Shown: in pieces, positions 19,001 to 27,752 of the stretch
Numbering within the stretch: position 1 is the first letter of the stretch
How the letters are laid out: every line of letters starts with the position of its first letter
Assembly: GCA_001516055.1 (NCBI GenBank)
Contig: LOEZ01000066.1
Coordinates: 18,096 to 82,095 of the forward strand
DNA length: 64,000 nucleotides
Reading direction: 5' to 3'
DNA from: Gracilibacter sp. BRH_c7a
GTDB taxonomy: Bacteria > Bacillota > Desulfitobacteriia > Desulfitobacteriales > Syntrophobotulaceae
The notes under the pieces: generated by a model
The model's database searches: none
What the model was told of the DNA's origin: nothing
What the model saw: only the letters and a program-made list of their open reading frames with translations
Position numbers and translations under genes: made by a program

Positions 19001-19057
19001 CCCGGATGGCCTACGCTGGGCATTTTTCTCTTTTTCGGAAATTCTAAAAATAGACAT
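16040..19057 (-). CDS. SNF2-family DEAD/DEAH-box helicase
   Basis: 1005 residues. The C-terminal half is a complete SNF2 motor: ADDMGLGKT (motif I, ~571), LDEAQNIKN (motif II, ~666), LTGTPIENS (motif III), and in lobe 2 LSLKAGGTGLNL and DRAHRIGQ (motif VI, ~944). The N-terminal half (~100-530) is the bacterial SNF2-associated region; no SWIM zinc finger (CxC...CxH) is apparent at the start. These proteins are presumed DNA translocases acting on protein-DNA or RNA polymerase complexes. Good GGGAGGAG ribosome site before 19057. Stand-alone gene. Confidence 0.92.
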   Translation of the reverse strand: MSIFRISEKEKNAQRRPSGSNRAIAESKRATSEFIDFFTKHNSDITQEELNLDLELQINVGRQVIAQLELKVGINRLYVVKDLKEFLFAIKTGRSLEFGMKFTYDSTRHRFKEEDQQIINMLQEMLNQYEAIHEISGSYYPTYLTSPFTKKPFILSRYYLSNLLDALGTKLFSLSVVSTKTIPSSNPHLTQVIRQEIPLDFAVNAQGPDLALALKSTLPFQLSADGRYYIYNQEIYLASPEQQDFLPNLLKALPGKSGPTILFPADQKGFFASEALPLIEKLGSVSIEPELAEKFIREDLQARIYFDRMGENGISARLEFHYGDIIINPFSAKEETSSTSLADDHILIRDIDQERKIFNIFEQADFFVSQGKINLDDDEKIFDFTVNWLPQIQGLAETFYSDDFKLKIRTSTSFSGRIRLDESLDMLEISFQYSDIDQSEIADIFHSLRTKKKYYRLRDGSFLDLKQPELESMAQLLDQLGFKGDDLNNQTLYLPKFRAMYIDSFLRQVNLPGIQRNQAFKQLVQSILEPQDGEFEPPKALHHVLRDYQKTGFKWLKILASYGLGGILADDMGLGKTLEVLAFILSEKPSASPALVIAPTSLVYNWQAEGEKFAPDLNVLVVEGTPQERQEQLTIIDQCDLVVASYAVLRRDIETFSQLDFSYCFLDEAQNIKNPQTLNAKSVQRIKAKGYFALTGTPIENSLSELWSLFNFFMPGYLLSHREFHQKYAIPITKGDNQALLELSRHTKPFILRRLKKDVLKQLPPKIETQMNASLTDEQRKIYLAYLQQTKSQIAQELATSGFAKSHIKILAALTRLRQICSHPAMFIDNYTGESGKMLLFQEILADALAGGHRILVFSQFTSMLDIIRDDLNTKKIEHFYLSGSTKALERTKMAHSFNSGQGDVFLISLKAGGTGLNLTGADTVIHFDPWWNPAVEDQATDRAHRIGQNNSVQVIKLLTQGTIEEKVNVLQSKKKKLIDSVIQPGETMLTKLTEQELKEIFEIN

Positions 19058-19202
19058 GGATAGTGCTCCTCCCGGGAAATATCAAAATGCCGAATAGTCC
19101 TAGGATAGCATATTCAAAGGAATTTTAACATTTATTACAAGAGTGCTTTATAAAAATTAGTTATATATATTTACCAAATGTATCCAAATGCTTCAGGTTA
19201 TA

Positions 19203-19211
19203 CATATAATG
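19203..19211 (+). promoter_or_regulatory. Possible mother-cell sigma -10 element for the coat gene
   Basis: CATATAATG lies 33 bases before the start codon of the spore coat gene. It is close to the -10 forms used by sporulation factors sigma-E (CATACAHT) and sigma-K (CATANNNTA). The -35 is not clear. Confidence 0.3.
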
Positions 19212-19235
19212 TACCATTAAGGAGGTGAATGATTC

Positions 19236-19469
19236 ATGCATTGTGGATGTGTTAATCCTATCGTTTGTCCTGCACAATATGTGGTTCGTGACTACTATAC
19301 TCCTCGCGTAGTCCCTGTAGTTCAACCAATTGTAACAGTCAACCGCCAAAATATTGTAAATGTCCCTCAGTATTATGTCCAACCACTTACTACTAACGTA
19401 GTCGTTGCCCCTCAGCCAGGATTTTCTACTGCTACTGGAACAAGAGGTCTTTTCAGTCGTCGCTTCTAG
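19236..19469 (+). CDS. CotD-like spore coat protein
   Basis: 77 residues. It starts MHCGCVNPIVCPAQYVVRDY and continues with repeated V/P/Q/Y stretches (VVPVVQPIVTVNRQNIVNV), the composition of CotD-type coat proteins of spore formers. The N-terminal Cys-rich start, low complexity and short length all fit. A strong AAGGAGGTGAATGATTC ribosome site precedes it. Expression would be in the mother cell during sporulation. This is the clearest sign in the window that the host forms spores. Confidence 0.8.
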   Translation: MHCGCVNPIVCPAQYVVRDYYTPRVVPVVQPIVTVNRQNIVNVPQYYVQPLTTNVVVAPQPGFSTATGTRGLFSRRF

Positions 19470-19508
19470 TAGTCTTATAACTAAGTAAATTATGATCAAT
19501 AAATAACG

Positions 19509-19546
19509 AACCTCCTGTAAAAGATGGCAATCCAGAACAGGGGGTT
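19509..19546. terminator. Convergent terminator between coat gene and MacB-like operon
   Basis: AACCTCCTGT (19509-19518) pairs with ACAGGGGGTT (19537-19546) with one G-T pair; T-rich sequence follows on the + strand. Confidence 0.6.
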
Positions 19547-19570
19547 TATTACTAGATAGCCTCCTGACCC

Positions 19571-20743
19571 TTACAAACTTCTCAGAGCATCAATGGGGTT
19601 TAATCTACTTGCTTTTCTGGCCGGCATATAGCCAAAGACAATTCCAACAATAGCTGAAAATCCAACAGCCAGAGCTATAGTGGAAACCTGTATAGAAAAC
19701 CCTACACCAATCAAGATTGAAGCTACATATGCAACTAAACTGCCAAGGATTAAGCCAATCAGCCCTCCAAATATAGAGAGAAAAATGGATTCAATAATAA
19801 ATTGAAGCTGGATTCTGTTGGGTGTTGCTCCTAGGGCTTTACGCAAACCGATTTCAGTGGTGCGTTCCGTTATCGATACCAACATCATATTCATAATTCC
19901 GATACCTCCGACTACCAGGGAAATCCCAGCTATGCCGGCAAGCAGCAAAGATAGAATAGACATCATGGATTGAAAGGATTCTATCATATCTCCCATGTTA
20001 AATATGGTGTAAGCATTGTCTTTATAGTTAAATGTTGAGTTTAATACTCTTTTAATATTATTCACAGTATCATCGGCTAAATTAGTATCTAATAAAAATA
20101 CATCGAGACTTGATATGTTTTTCACCCCTAGACTTCGAAGTGCAGTAGTATAAGGAATGATTACCGCCTTGTTGTTGGAGGTAAGACTAAAATGACTTGA
20201 AGACGCGAGGGTGCCAATAACTGTATAAGTTGTACCGTGAATCATCAGTTCTTTACCAATAGGGTCAACACCGAAGTAAAGTTCCTTGACGATATCCCGA
20301 CCTAGCACCGCAACCTGATTTTTGCTTTCTAAATCAAGAATATTTATCCCTCTCCCGGATTGAAGCAAGCTCGAATCTGATTGGAAATATACTTCATTCT
20401 TTCCTTGAACCGTTACTTTTTCTTTAACCTGCCCTTGATATACAATATTAGTCATGCCTGAAATTGTTGGAGATAGACCGCTTATATTATTGACTTTAGC
20501 AATGTTTTTCAAATCTTCTTCACTTAGTCCCTGCTTGAGAGGAGTACCCGTAGCATTAACAGTAATTTTGTTTACCCCAAGGCTAGTCACTTCTTCGCTG
20601 ATACTATAGGTTGCACCCTGAACAATCGTTATAAGAGCAATGATAGAAGCGACTCCAATCACAATGCCCAGCATGGTGAGGAAAGAACGGAGCTTATTAG
20701 ATATGATATTTTCCCAAGACATCCGTATACTTTCTAAGAGCAT
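19571..20743 (-). CDS. MacB-like ABC transporter permease
   Basis: About 390 residues: N-terminal helix with the family motif NKLRSFLTMLGIVIGVASI, a periplasmic-type MacB core domain (~55-265), then three helices with the FtsX domain and the GIMNMMLVSITERTTEIGLR loop. It ends PARKASRLNPIDALRSL, typical of the family. The start at 20743 is one base after the ATPase stop and follows AGAAGGAAG. Last gene of a three-gene efflux operon; macrolides, peptides or lipids are possible cargos. Confidence 0.9.
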   Translation of the reverse strand: MLLESIRMSWENIISNKLRSFLTMLGIVIGVASIIALITIVQGATYSISEEVTSLGVNKITVNATGTPLKQGLSEEDLKNIAKVNNISGLSPTISGMTNIVYQGQVKEKVTVQGKNEVYFQSDSSLLQSGRGINILDLESKNQVAVLGRDIVKELYFGVDPIGKELMIHGTTYTVIGTLASSSHFSLTSNNKAVIIPYTTALRSLGVKNISSLDVFLLDTNLADDTVNNIKRVLNSTFNYKDNAYTIFNMGDMIESFQSMMSILSLLLAGIAGISLVVGGIGIMNMMLVSITERTTEIGLRKALGATPNRIQLQFIIESIFLSIFGGLIGLILGSLVAYVASILIGVGFSIQVSTIALAVGFSAIVGIVFGYMPARKASRLNPIDALRSL

Positions 20744-20744
20744 G

Positions 20745-21428
20745 CTATAACACTTCCTTCTCGGTAAGATAACCATCTAAAATATTGACAACTCTGCTGG
20801 CGTGACGGGCAATATTTTGGTCATGAGTAATCATAATGATTGTCCTGCCATCACGATTCAGTTCTTCAAATAGTTCTATTACTTGCGTTCCTGTTTTTTG
20901 GTCCAAGGCTCCGGTAGGTTCATCCGCTAACAAGATAGTAGGTTCAGTCACCAACGCACGCGCAATGGCAACTCGTTGTTGTTGTCCGCCCGAAAGCTGA
21001 GTAGGAAGGTTTTTCATTTTGTCAGATAATCCGATTCGCTCCAGGATAGATTGAGAGCGTTTTTTGCGTTCTGAAGAGGAGAGACCCGAATAAATAAGGG
21101 GAAGCTCAACATTTTGCCGAGCGGTCATGCGCGGCAGAAGCTGAAAGTTTTGAAAGATAAAACCTATTTCTTTATTACGAACTTGGGCAAGTTCAATTTC
21201 ATCTAAATCTTCAATATCGTGACCGGAGAGGAGATATTTCCCTGCGGACGGTACATCCAGACAACCTATAATATTCATCATGGTCGATTTCCCTGATCCT
21301 GAGGGACCGAGAATCGATAAGAAATCACCTGTACTTACTGTAAGGTTGACATCATGCAGCACTTCGATTTCTTCTTCACCCATATAGTAGCTTTTACAGA
21401 TGTTTTGCATGTTTAGAATCTCTGGCAC
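20745..21428 (-). CDS. MacB-type ABC transporter ATPase
   Basis: 227 residues with Walker [12 protein letters not shown]-loop [10 protein letters not shown], signature [15 protein letters not shown], Walker [12 protein letters not shown] and the MITHDQN switch. It sits between the adaptor gene and the permease gene, all on the minus strand with gaps of 14 and 1 bases, so it energises the MacAB-type exporter. Confidence 0.92.
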   Translation of the reverse strand: MPEILNMQNICKSYYMGEEEIEVLHDVNLTVSTGDFLSILGPSGSGKSTMMNIIGCLDVPSAGKYLLSGHDIEDLDEIELAQVRNKEIGFIFQNFQLLPRMTARQNVELPLIYSGLSSSERKKRSQSILERIGLSDKMKNLPTQLSGGQQQRVAIARALVTEPTILLADEPTGALDQKTGTQVIELFEELNRDGRTIIMITHDQNIARHASRVVNILDGYLTEKEVL

Positions 21429-21442
21429 GACATCTCACCTCC

Positions 21443-22309
21443 TCAATCTGCCCTTCTACTGCCAAAATCAAAATCGTTGGCGGCTATTATCTTGGGATAA
21501 TATATAGTTTCGCCTTCAGCTACTCCATTTGTGATTTCAACAATTATCCCATCATTAATTCCGGTGGTTATTTCTGTATTTATAATAGTGCTATTTTCAC
21601 CCTTCTTAAGCACATAAGGATTATTATTGTTGTCAAATTGTATAGCGGTCATTGGAAGGGTAACTACACCAGCAACTTGTTCTTTGGTCAATGTTACTTC
21701 GGCTGTCATCCCAATTTTCAGGCTAGAATCAGGGCTAAGGTCGATAGTTGCCGGAAAGAAGGTGACACCACTCATTACTGTCCCTTCCTTGGATATACCA
21801 CTGATAGTTCCTTCAAGCACTTTTTGAACAGCAGCAATATTTACTATAGCTTTCTGATCTTTTTTTACTGCAGGTAAGTCATATTCATCGACTTTTATAC
21901 TAATCTCAAGATTCTGATAATCCACAATTTCCATAAGTACAGTTCCGGCCATAACTTGAGAGCCTTCTTCTAAGTTCAGGTTTACAATCTCGCCATTGAT
22001 TTTTGCTTTAATTTCGTCTCTTGTTGTAGAGTTAATTAAGACATCGCCTTCTTTAACGATATCACCTTCCTGGTAATTGATTTTAGAAACTTGCATTACT
22101 CTTTCCGATAATACAGTTTGACGATTTTTTGTCTCAACATTTCCTTGGAATTTATAGTTATTAGAGATATCGCCAATTTGAGCTTGGACACTTTCATAGG
22201 GTAGGGGGGAGGTTCGCATCAGATAGGTTGCTGACGCTCCAGCAAGAACAAGAATAATTACACTAGAAATAATCCATTTCTTATATTTTGATTTTCTCTT
22301 TGTATTCAT
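21443..22309 (-). CDS. MacA-like efflux adaptor (HlyD/RND membrane fusion family)
   Basis: About 288 residues. A basic N terminus and one membrane anchor (~11-31) are followed by barrel-sandwich halves (SERVMQVSKINYQEGDIVKE and INGEIVNLNLEEGSQVMAG), a beta-barrel region and a membrane-proximal domain. The alpha-helical hairpin is essentially missing, as often in Gram-positive forms that need no outer-membrane channel. The start ATG at 22309 follows GGAGGT by eight bases. First gene of the operon. Confidence 0.87.
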   Translation of the reverse strand: MNTKRKSKYKKWIISSVIILVLAGASATYLMRTSPLPYESVQAQIGDISNNYKFQGNVETKNRQTVLSERVMQVSKINYQEGDIVKEGDVLINSTTRDEIKAKINGEIVNLNLEEGSQVMAGTVLMEIVDYQNLEISIKVDEYDLPAVKKDQKAIVNIAAVQKVLEGTISGISKEGTVMSGVTFFPATIDLSPDSSLKIGMTAEVTLTKEQVAGVVTLPMTAIQFDNNNNPYVLKKGENSTIINTEITTGINDGIIVEITNGVAEGETIYYPKIIAANDFDFGSRRAD

Positions 22310-22425
22310 CAAGATGGACCTCCATTACTTAATCTTAATATTATCCAGCTACATAACCTTAGTATGAACAAAAAATCCAATTAACATTGATTTTAATCAG
22401 GGAATAAGTGGGAACATAATTAGAA

Positions 22426-22455
22426 AAGATATTGCCTTTGTTTAGGCAATATCTT
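22426..22455 (-). terminator. Terminator of the small Cys-rich gene
   Basis: AAGATATTGCCT (22426-22437) and AGGCAATATCTT (22444-22455) pair perfectly over 12 bases. On the minus strand the hairpin is followed by TTTTCTAATT, so it ends transcription coming from 22718. Confidence 0.72.
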
Positions 22456-22535
22456 ATATGACAGTAATAAAAGGGCAGTTTATTCAAGCAAAAAAATAAC
22501 TAAGGATTATCCTCCTTAGCCGATATAAAACTTTC

Positions 22536-22718
22536 TTATCCATCCTCATTACCTATCATCGGGAGGCAATCTTCACATACACACCAGTTAAGATCATCAA
22601 CTACTACTTCATCATCTAGTTCTCTTGTAAACGTTAGTTGAGAACTAAGCTTTAATGAAGTTTTCTCATCTCCACAAACATCACATGAGGTACATCTAAA
22701 ATTATTCAATCCATCCAT
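22536..22718 (-). CDS. Small Cys-rich protein, probable zinc ribbon
   Basis: 60 residues with CTSCDVCGD near the N terminus and CVCEDC near the C terminus, i.e. paired CxxC-type motifs that could bind one zinc ion. AAAGGAGGGG lies just before the ATG and a perfect terminator lies downstream, so it looks like a real monocistronic gene. I do not recognise a named family and infer no function beyond metal binding. Confidence 0.65.
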   Translation of the reverse strand: MDGLNNFRCTSCDVCGDEKTSLKLSSQLTFTRELDDEVVVDDLNWCVCEDCLPMIGNEDG

Positions 22719-22833
22719 TTTAAATCCCCTCCTTTTTCTTTTTTCTATTATATCAGAATCTCAGCCAAATAGATTGAATATTCTGAAAGTATACATAATA
22801 TTATTGTGTTCCTCAAAGCACATAGTGTTCAGC

Positions 22834-22862
22834 TTGACATTATGTTATGTTTTGTATAGACT
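22834..22862 (+). promoter_or_regulatory. Sigma-A type promoter for the small multidrug export gene
   Basis: Consensus -35 TTGACA (22834-22839), 17-base spacer, TAGACT (22857-22862). Confidence 0.5.
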
Positions 22863-22985
22863 ATGATTTCTCTCAATGGGAATTAGCTTCATCAAAGCAC
22901 TTCCTCTAGTTGTACTAATTGTTCTGCCAGTATTACGTACATAATTATCTATTGATAATTATGATTTAAGCAAGTATTAGAGAGG

Positions 22986-23450
22986 ATGAATGAATTGATT
23001 ACGATATGGGAGTATTTACTCGTCTTTGTTTTTGCTGCGATACCTTGGATTGAGATTGCAGTTGTTATTCCTTTGGCTATCATCAGAGGCTTAAACCCCT
23101 TACTGGTTGGAATTCTAGCATTTATTGGTAATATGATTACGGTCTATCTTTTAATTCTTTTCTTTGAAAAATACTGTGAATGGTATCAAAGGAGAAAAGG
23201 TGAAGATATTAAAAATTCTAAAAGAGCTAAAAGAGGTGTTAGCATCTGGAACAAATATGGACTTCCAGGTCTTGCATTGTTAGGTCCACTCCTCGTTGGT
23301 TCACATCTGGCAGCTATTATAGGGATGATTCTAGGCGGCACAAAACGCAATACGCTACAGTGGATAACTATTAGCCTTGTTATATGGACTTTAGCTCTAA
23401 CAGTTACCACTCATTATGGTATAGACCTTTTTGCCAGTACCAGTGGTTGA
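22986..23450 (+). CDS. Small multidrug export family membrane protein
   Basis: 154 residues and about four helices. The sequence follows the COG2426 / Sm_multidrug_ex family: IPWIEIAVVIPLAIIRGLNP near the start and a LPGLALLGPLLVGSHLAAII segment later. The family name comes from old reports of drug export; the actual role is poorly known. The AGAGAGG site touches the ATG at 22986, so the TTG at 22995 may be the true start. A terminator follows at 23490. Confidence 0.82.
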   Translation: MNELITIWEYLLVFVFAAIPWIEIAVVIPLAIIRGLNPLLVGILAFIGNMITVYLLILFFEKYCEWYQRRKGEDIKNSKRAKRGVSIWNKYGLPGLALLGPLLVGSHLAAIIGMILGGTKRNTLQWITISLVIWTLALTVTTHYGIDLFASTSG

Positions 23451-23489
23451 ATAAACTCTTTCTAATAAAGCATATTAATTAGTGTAGAA

Positions 23490-23519
23490 ATAAAACCCTT
23501 TCTTGCGAGAGGGTTTTAT
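23490..23519 (+). terminator. Terminator after the small multidrug export gene
   Basis: ATAAAACCCT (23490-23499) and AGGGTTTTAT (23510-23519) pair perfectly with a TTTG tail. Confidence 0.72.
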
Positions 23520-23617
23520 TTGTTATAGTTGTTTAGAATATGATTCAATCATATTTGTGCCATATTTTCCTCTCATAATTTGAATTAATCAACCAAATTA
23601 AGAAGGAGGATACTACA

Positions 23618-23800
23618 ATGATGATACTGACTTTTTTACTTTTAGGATTTGGCATTTACTATATTATGACCAATAAGGATGGACAGAATATTAAATTTAA
23701 TAATCATAAAAATCCTGAAGAAATCCTGAGAGAACGCTATGCTAACGGGGAAATAGATGATGAAACATTTAGAACCATGAAAGAAGTATTAAAGCGATAG
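23618..23800 (+). CDS. Small membrane-anchored SHOCT-domain protein
   Basis: 60 residues: one N-terminal hydrophobic helix (~2-18), a short linker, then a SHOCT motif (PEEILRERYANGEIDDETFR) at ~33-55. SHOCT is a short helical oligomerisation module found at chain ends. AGAAGGAGG precedes it, and the next gene, 12 bases on, encodes a second SHOCT protein. Both precede a two-component system, so they may act with it. Confidence 0.75.
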   Translation: MMILTFLLLGFGIYYIMTNKDGQNIKFNNHKNPEEILRERYANGEIDDETFRTMKEVLKR

Positions 23801-23812
23801 GAGGAAAGAACA

Positions 23813-24076
23813 ATGATGTATGGCAGAGGATATGGTGGGTATGCAGGTGATTATGGATGTTTTGGATTTGGTTTCTTTAACAGCGGCTGGGACTTCTTTA
23901 TCGGTATAGGTGTTCTTGCAATCATTGGTGTTGTGATATACTTACTGGTAAACAGGAATAAAAAAAGAGCATTAAATGATAACGTCTTCGAATTACTCAA
24001 CATTAAATACGCCAAAGGAGAACTTTCCGTAGAAGAATATCTTCAGCGTAAGAAAGTACTCAGCGAGAGTAAATAA
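23813..24076 (+). CDS. SHOCT-domain membrane protein with Gly/Tyr-rich N terminus
   Basis: 87 residues. A Gly/Tyr/Met-rich leader (MMYGRGYGGYAGDYGCFGFG), one helix (~30-50) and a C-terminal SHOCT motif (LNIKYAKGELSVEEYLQRKK). Aromatic and glycine-rich leaders of this kind recur in small proteins encoded next to metal-responsive regulators in Firmicutes, but the function is unknown. GGAGGAAAG ribosome site; same transcript as the preceding SHOCT gene. Confidence 0.75.
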   Translation: MMYGRGYGGYAGDYGCFGFGFFNSGWDFFIGIGVLAIIGVVIYLLVNRNKKRALNDNVFELLNIKYAKGELSVEEYLQRKKVLSESK

Positions 24077-24149
24077 AACTTAAGCAAAAGCCATAAAGAG
24101 AAATACTTAGAACTAAACCTATAGTTCGTAGAGAGAACGAGGTGAGCCG

Positions 24150-24836
24150 ATGAAATACAATATTCTGGTAGTTGAAGACCAACAAGAAATAAGTGATATT
24201 ATTTCTAAATATCTAGTCAAGGAAGGATATGATTATTCCGTGGCCGGAGATGGTTTTGAAGCACTAGACTATATTAATCATCAGGAATTTCACCTCGTTC
24301 TTTTAGACATTATGATGCCAGGGATTGATGGGTTCGAAGTGTTAACAGAGATTCGTAAGATATCGGAGCTGCCGGTCATTATGCTTACTGCTAAACAAGA
24401 GGAAGTGGATCGCTTAAAAGGATTCGATATGGGTGCTGATGATTATGTGGTGAAACCCTTCAGTACCAAAGAATTAATGAGACGAATCAAAGCACTGTTT
24501 AAGAGAGTCTATCATGAGACGGATGAAATAGTTTATCACCACAGAGAGTTAAGCTTACATACAAAGAGTATGAAGCTTTATAAAAATGACCAGGAAATTC
24601 CTATTACATCAGCAGAATATAATTTACTTTCTGTTCTTTTTAAGAATAAAGGACAAGTTTTATCTAGAGAACAATTAATTAACCTGGCATATGGCCATGA
24701 ATATGAAGGATATGACAGGAATATCGATAGTTATATTAAGCGCATCAGGCAAAAAATTGAGAGTAACCCTAAAAACCCGGAATATCTTATTTCTAAATAT
24801 GGAGCCGGATATGTATTTGGAGGGGAGAAGTCATGA
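24150..24836 (+). CDS. OmpR/PhoB-family response regulator
   Basis: 228 residues. Receiver with Asp52 in LVLLDIMMPGIDGF, Thr in VIMLTAK and Lys in YVVKPF; winged-helix effector domain ending SKYGAGYVFG. The GAACGAGGTGAGCC site sets the start. Its stop overlaps the kinase start (ATGA). Confidence 0.91.
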   Translation: MKYNILVVEDQQEISDIISKYLVKEGYDYSVAGDGFEALDYINHQEFHLVLLDIMMPGIDGFEVLTEIRKISELPVIMLTAKQEEVDRLKGFDMGADDYVVKPFSTKELMRRIKALFKRVYHETDEIVYHHRELSLHTKSMKLYKNDQEIPITSAEYNLLSVLFKNKGQVLSREQLINLAYGHEYEGYDRNIDSYIKRIRQKIESNPKNPEYLISKYGAGYVFGGEKS

Positions 24837-26185
24837 CCATACGCAAACAGTGGCTTCTCGTTTTAATGCTTATAGCTATATTCGCAGTTAGTGTTAATTC
24901 CTTTGTATTAAGCAGCCTAACGGATAGATACTTCGTGGATTACATGAAGGAAGACTATGATAAACACTTTAAGCAAATAGTTGAATATTCGAAAAGAGCT
25001 TTAACAGAAACTGATTTTTCAAATGTTCAAATGGCTATAGAATTAGAAACTCATTTAGATGATCCCATTACTCGAATCAAATTATATAATGCAGAAGGTA
25101 CGTTAATCGTAGATGTGAGTAATAATAATCAGATAATGAGAGGCATGCCTAACAATAAAATGATGGGTAGGATGATGGGAGCGCAATTTGAAGAAGTAGA
25201 TTATGCAGAGATAAAGGATGATAATAGAATAATCGGTCAATTAAATATTACCAGATATAGTTCAGTCGAAAATTCTATGGCAACTCAAATGTTTAAGGTT
25301 TCTCTTATTTCGAATAGCTTGTATTCGATAGCAATCGTGCTTATCTTTGCAGTTATTATCGGTATATATGTAAGTAGAAGAATGAGTAAAGATTTAATCA
25401 ACACAGCTGAGATGGCCCAAAACATAGATTTAGGAACACAGATCAAGATTGATCTAGCTAAAGTTAAGGAAATTAGAATAATACAGCAGAGTCTGGAATC
25501 TTTAGGATCAAGACTAAAATTAAAACAAAAAAGCAGAAAAACAACTATAGATGAACTCGTACATCAGACAAGGACGCCTTTAACTATTCTAAGAACTCAT
25601 TTAGAGGGATTTGAAGACGGTATCATAGAGATGACACCGGAACAGCTAAGAATCTGTGAAAATCAGATAGAGAATATTACTTCTATCATTTCAAATATGA
25701 GTGGAATGATAGATGCGGATAAAGACTATGAAGTGATAAACATTGAAGAGTTCGAATTCAGTGGATTAATTAAGCAAATCGTCAGCGGGCTCAGAATACA
25801 ATTCGCAAAGAAGAAAATAGAATTCAGATTAATAGAAAATCAAAAAGTAGTGCTCAAATCAGATAAGTACAAACTAAGCCAAGCTATCTATAATATTCTG
25901 ACCAACGCTTATAAATTTACTGAAGAGAATGGAAAAGTAACTGTGGATTACCAGGTGGCATCAGATCAACTGCATATAATTATTAAAGATACAGGTATCG
26001 GAATAAGTGAGAATGAAATAAAGAAAATCTTTGATGCTTATTATAGTTCAAAGTTCTCCAGTTTAAGGGGAGAGGGAATAGGGTTATATGTAGCCAAAGA
26101 AAATATATCCAGAATAAAAGGGGAAATCACTGTTGAATCTACGCCTCACAAAGGGAGTACGTTTACAATTGTTGTGCCTTTGTAA
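24833..26185 (+). CDS. Sensor histidine kinase with Met-rich extracellular loop
   Basis: 450 residues: helix ~8-28, extracellular region ~30-158, helix ~160-181, then HisKA with the modified H-box LVHQTRTPLTIL (His244) and an ATPase domain (NILTNAYKF, DTGIGIS, GEGIGLYVAKE). The extracellular part has a run with six Met in 14 residues (102-115, MRGMPNNKMMGRMM). Met clusters of this kind bind Cu(I)/Ag(I) in known copper sensors and chaperones, so copper or silver sensing is possible. The H-box lacks the usual SH-D/E-L context. Confidence 0.86.
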   Translation: MTIRKQWLLVLMLIAIFAVSVNSFVLSSLTDRYFVDYMKEDYDKHFKQIVEYSKRALTETDFSNVQMAIELETHLDDPITRIKLYNAEGTLIVDVSNNNQIMRGMPNNKMMGRMMGAQFEEVDYAEIKDDNRIIGQLNITRYSSVENSMATQMFKVSLISNSLYSIAIVLIFAVIIGIYVSRRMSKDLINTAEMAQNIDLGTQIKIDLAKVKEIRIIQQSLESLGSRLKLKQKSRKTTIDELVHQTRTPLTILRTHLEGFEDGIIEMTPEQLRICENQIENITSIISNMSGMIDADKDYEVINIEEFEFSGLIKQIVSGLRIQFAKKKIEFRLIENQKVVLKSDKYKLSQAIYNILTNAYKFTEENGKVTVDYQVASDQLHIIIKDTGIGISENEIKKIFDAYYSSKFSSLRGEGIGLYVAKENISRIKGEITVESTPHKGSTFTIVVPL

Positions 26186-26396
26186 AGCTAGCAAAAGACG
26201 AATTTGACGGATGAAAACTTTGCCGCATCTTCAAGTTCTGAGAGAACGAATAGAATAACAATTAAAGATCAGGAAAAATTAATAAATTTATTGATTTCTT
26301 TGAGGGATATAAATTTTTATAAAGAACTAAGAGAAACCTAGGTATATTACAAAAGGGAATAATACTGATAAATAGTAATATGATGGAGGCCTGCTC

Positions 26397-27734
26397 ATGT
26401 ACCAATTCCCAGATAATTTATATACAGACATTCGGTTAGAGACTGTATCCAGAACGAATATTACCTTAGAAAATTTGGAGCTCAAACAGAATAAGACCAA
26501 ATCGGATAAAGGGGCCATGATTCGAGTCTTTGACGGCAACCGCTGGTATTACAGTGCGACAACCGATGTTGAAAACCTACAGCAGGAGATAAATAATATC
26601 GCCAAAATGGCTGTACCCAACCCTAATATTCATAGCCATCCTATTGTCAAAAACCTGGAGGTAAATCAGGAAGAATGTTTTAAATACCAAGATGTAGATC
26701 TTTCTCAAGTAAATGCTCAACAGAAGCTAGACTTGTTACATACTTATGTACCTGTGGTCAAGGGATTTGACCAAATAAAAATGTCCAGAATGTTTTATTT
26801 AGATAAACACACTGTTAAACAGATCTACAGCAGTACAGGAACGGCTGTGACCTTTGATACCCAGTCTTGCTGTGTATCTGTAAACTATATGATGCAGATC
26901 AATGATATCCCTTATCATGGGTCTGAAGATGTTTATGCTTTAAACTTTAATGATTTAGCGGATAAACAGGATAAAATAAAGAACACTATCCAGACTGACA
27001 TCTCCTATTGCGAAGCAGCCGTTCCGGTCAAGCAGGGAATCTATACTTGTGTTTTTTCTCCAATGACGACAGGTGTTTTTGCTCATGAGAGTTTTGGGCA
27101 TAAAAGTGAAGCAGACTTTATGGTTGGAGATGAAACTATGAAGAGGGAATGGGCAATCGGCACAAAAGTAGGGACTGAGACTCTGAATATAATTGATACA
27201 GGGTTAATCGAAGGTTCCGGCTATGTACCTTACGATGATGAAGGGTGCAGAGCTAGAAAGAATTACCTTGTCAAAGACGGTATATTGGCAGGAAGACTGC
27301 ATAGTGGTTCTACAGCTGCTATCTTAGAAGAAGAACCAACCGGGAATTCCCGGGCTATGAATTTTGAGTATGAACCCCTTGTTCGGATGACGACAACCTA
27401 TATCGAATCAGGGACGCAGACCAAAGAAGAATTATTCGCTGGGATTAAGGAAGGCATTTATATAGATAATTTAAATCACGGTTCGGGAATGACTACATTT
27501 ACGATAGCTCCACGCAGAGCTTATATGATTCGTGATGGTAAAGTAGCAGAACCGGTTAGGATATCGGTGATTACCGGTAATGTAATGAATACACTTCATG
27601 AGATTGATGGCATTTCCAATGAGGTTGAGTATTTTTCCTTTGCACTTGGGGGGTGTGGGAAGATGGAACAATATCCGCTTCCGGTAGCTTTCGGCGGGCC
27701 CTATATCCGTGTCAATGGTATTCAAGTGCTTTAA
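26397..27734 (+). CDS. TldD-like metalloprotease subunit
   Basis: 445 residues of the TldD/PmbA family. The zinc motif HESFGHKSEADF (HExxxH) is intact near residue 225, and the GSGMTTFTIAPRRAYMIRDG region near the C terminus is typical. TldD with its partner TldE/PmbA forms a protease that trims peptides such as microcin precursors and CcdA. The family partner follows directly (18 bases). Strong ATGGAGGCC ribosome site. Confidence 0.87.
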   Translation: MYQFPDNLYTDIRLETVSRTNITLENLELKQNKTKSDKGAMIRVFDGNRWYYSATTDVENLQQEINNIAKMAVPNPNIHSHPIVKNLEVNQEECFKYQDVDLSQVNAQQKLDLLHTYVPVVKGFDQIKMSRMFYLDKHTVKQIYSSTGTAVTFDTQSCCVSVNYMMQINDIPYHGSEDVYALNFNDLADKQDKIKNTIQTDISYCEAAVPVKQGIYTCVFSPMTTGVFAHESFGHKSEADFMVGDETMKREWAIGTKVGTETLNIIDTGLIEGSGYVPYDDEGCRARKNYLVKDGILAGRLHSGSTAAILEEEPTGNSRAMNFEYEPLVRMTTTYIESGTQTKEELFAGIKEGIYIDNLNHGSGMTTFTIAPRRAYMIRDGKVAEPVRISVITGNVMNTLHEIDGISNEVEYFSFALGGCGKMEQYPLPVAFGGPYIRVNGIQVL

Positions 27735-27752
27735 TAAAAGGAGGGAAAAATC

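Noticed and set aside
26192..26341. 47-codon frame between the kinase and the TldD-like gene, ending in an ELRET tail
   Set aside because: No ribosome site and no recognisable similarity; could be a remnant but cannot be supported.
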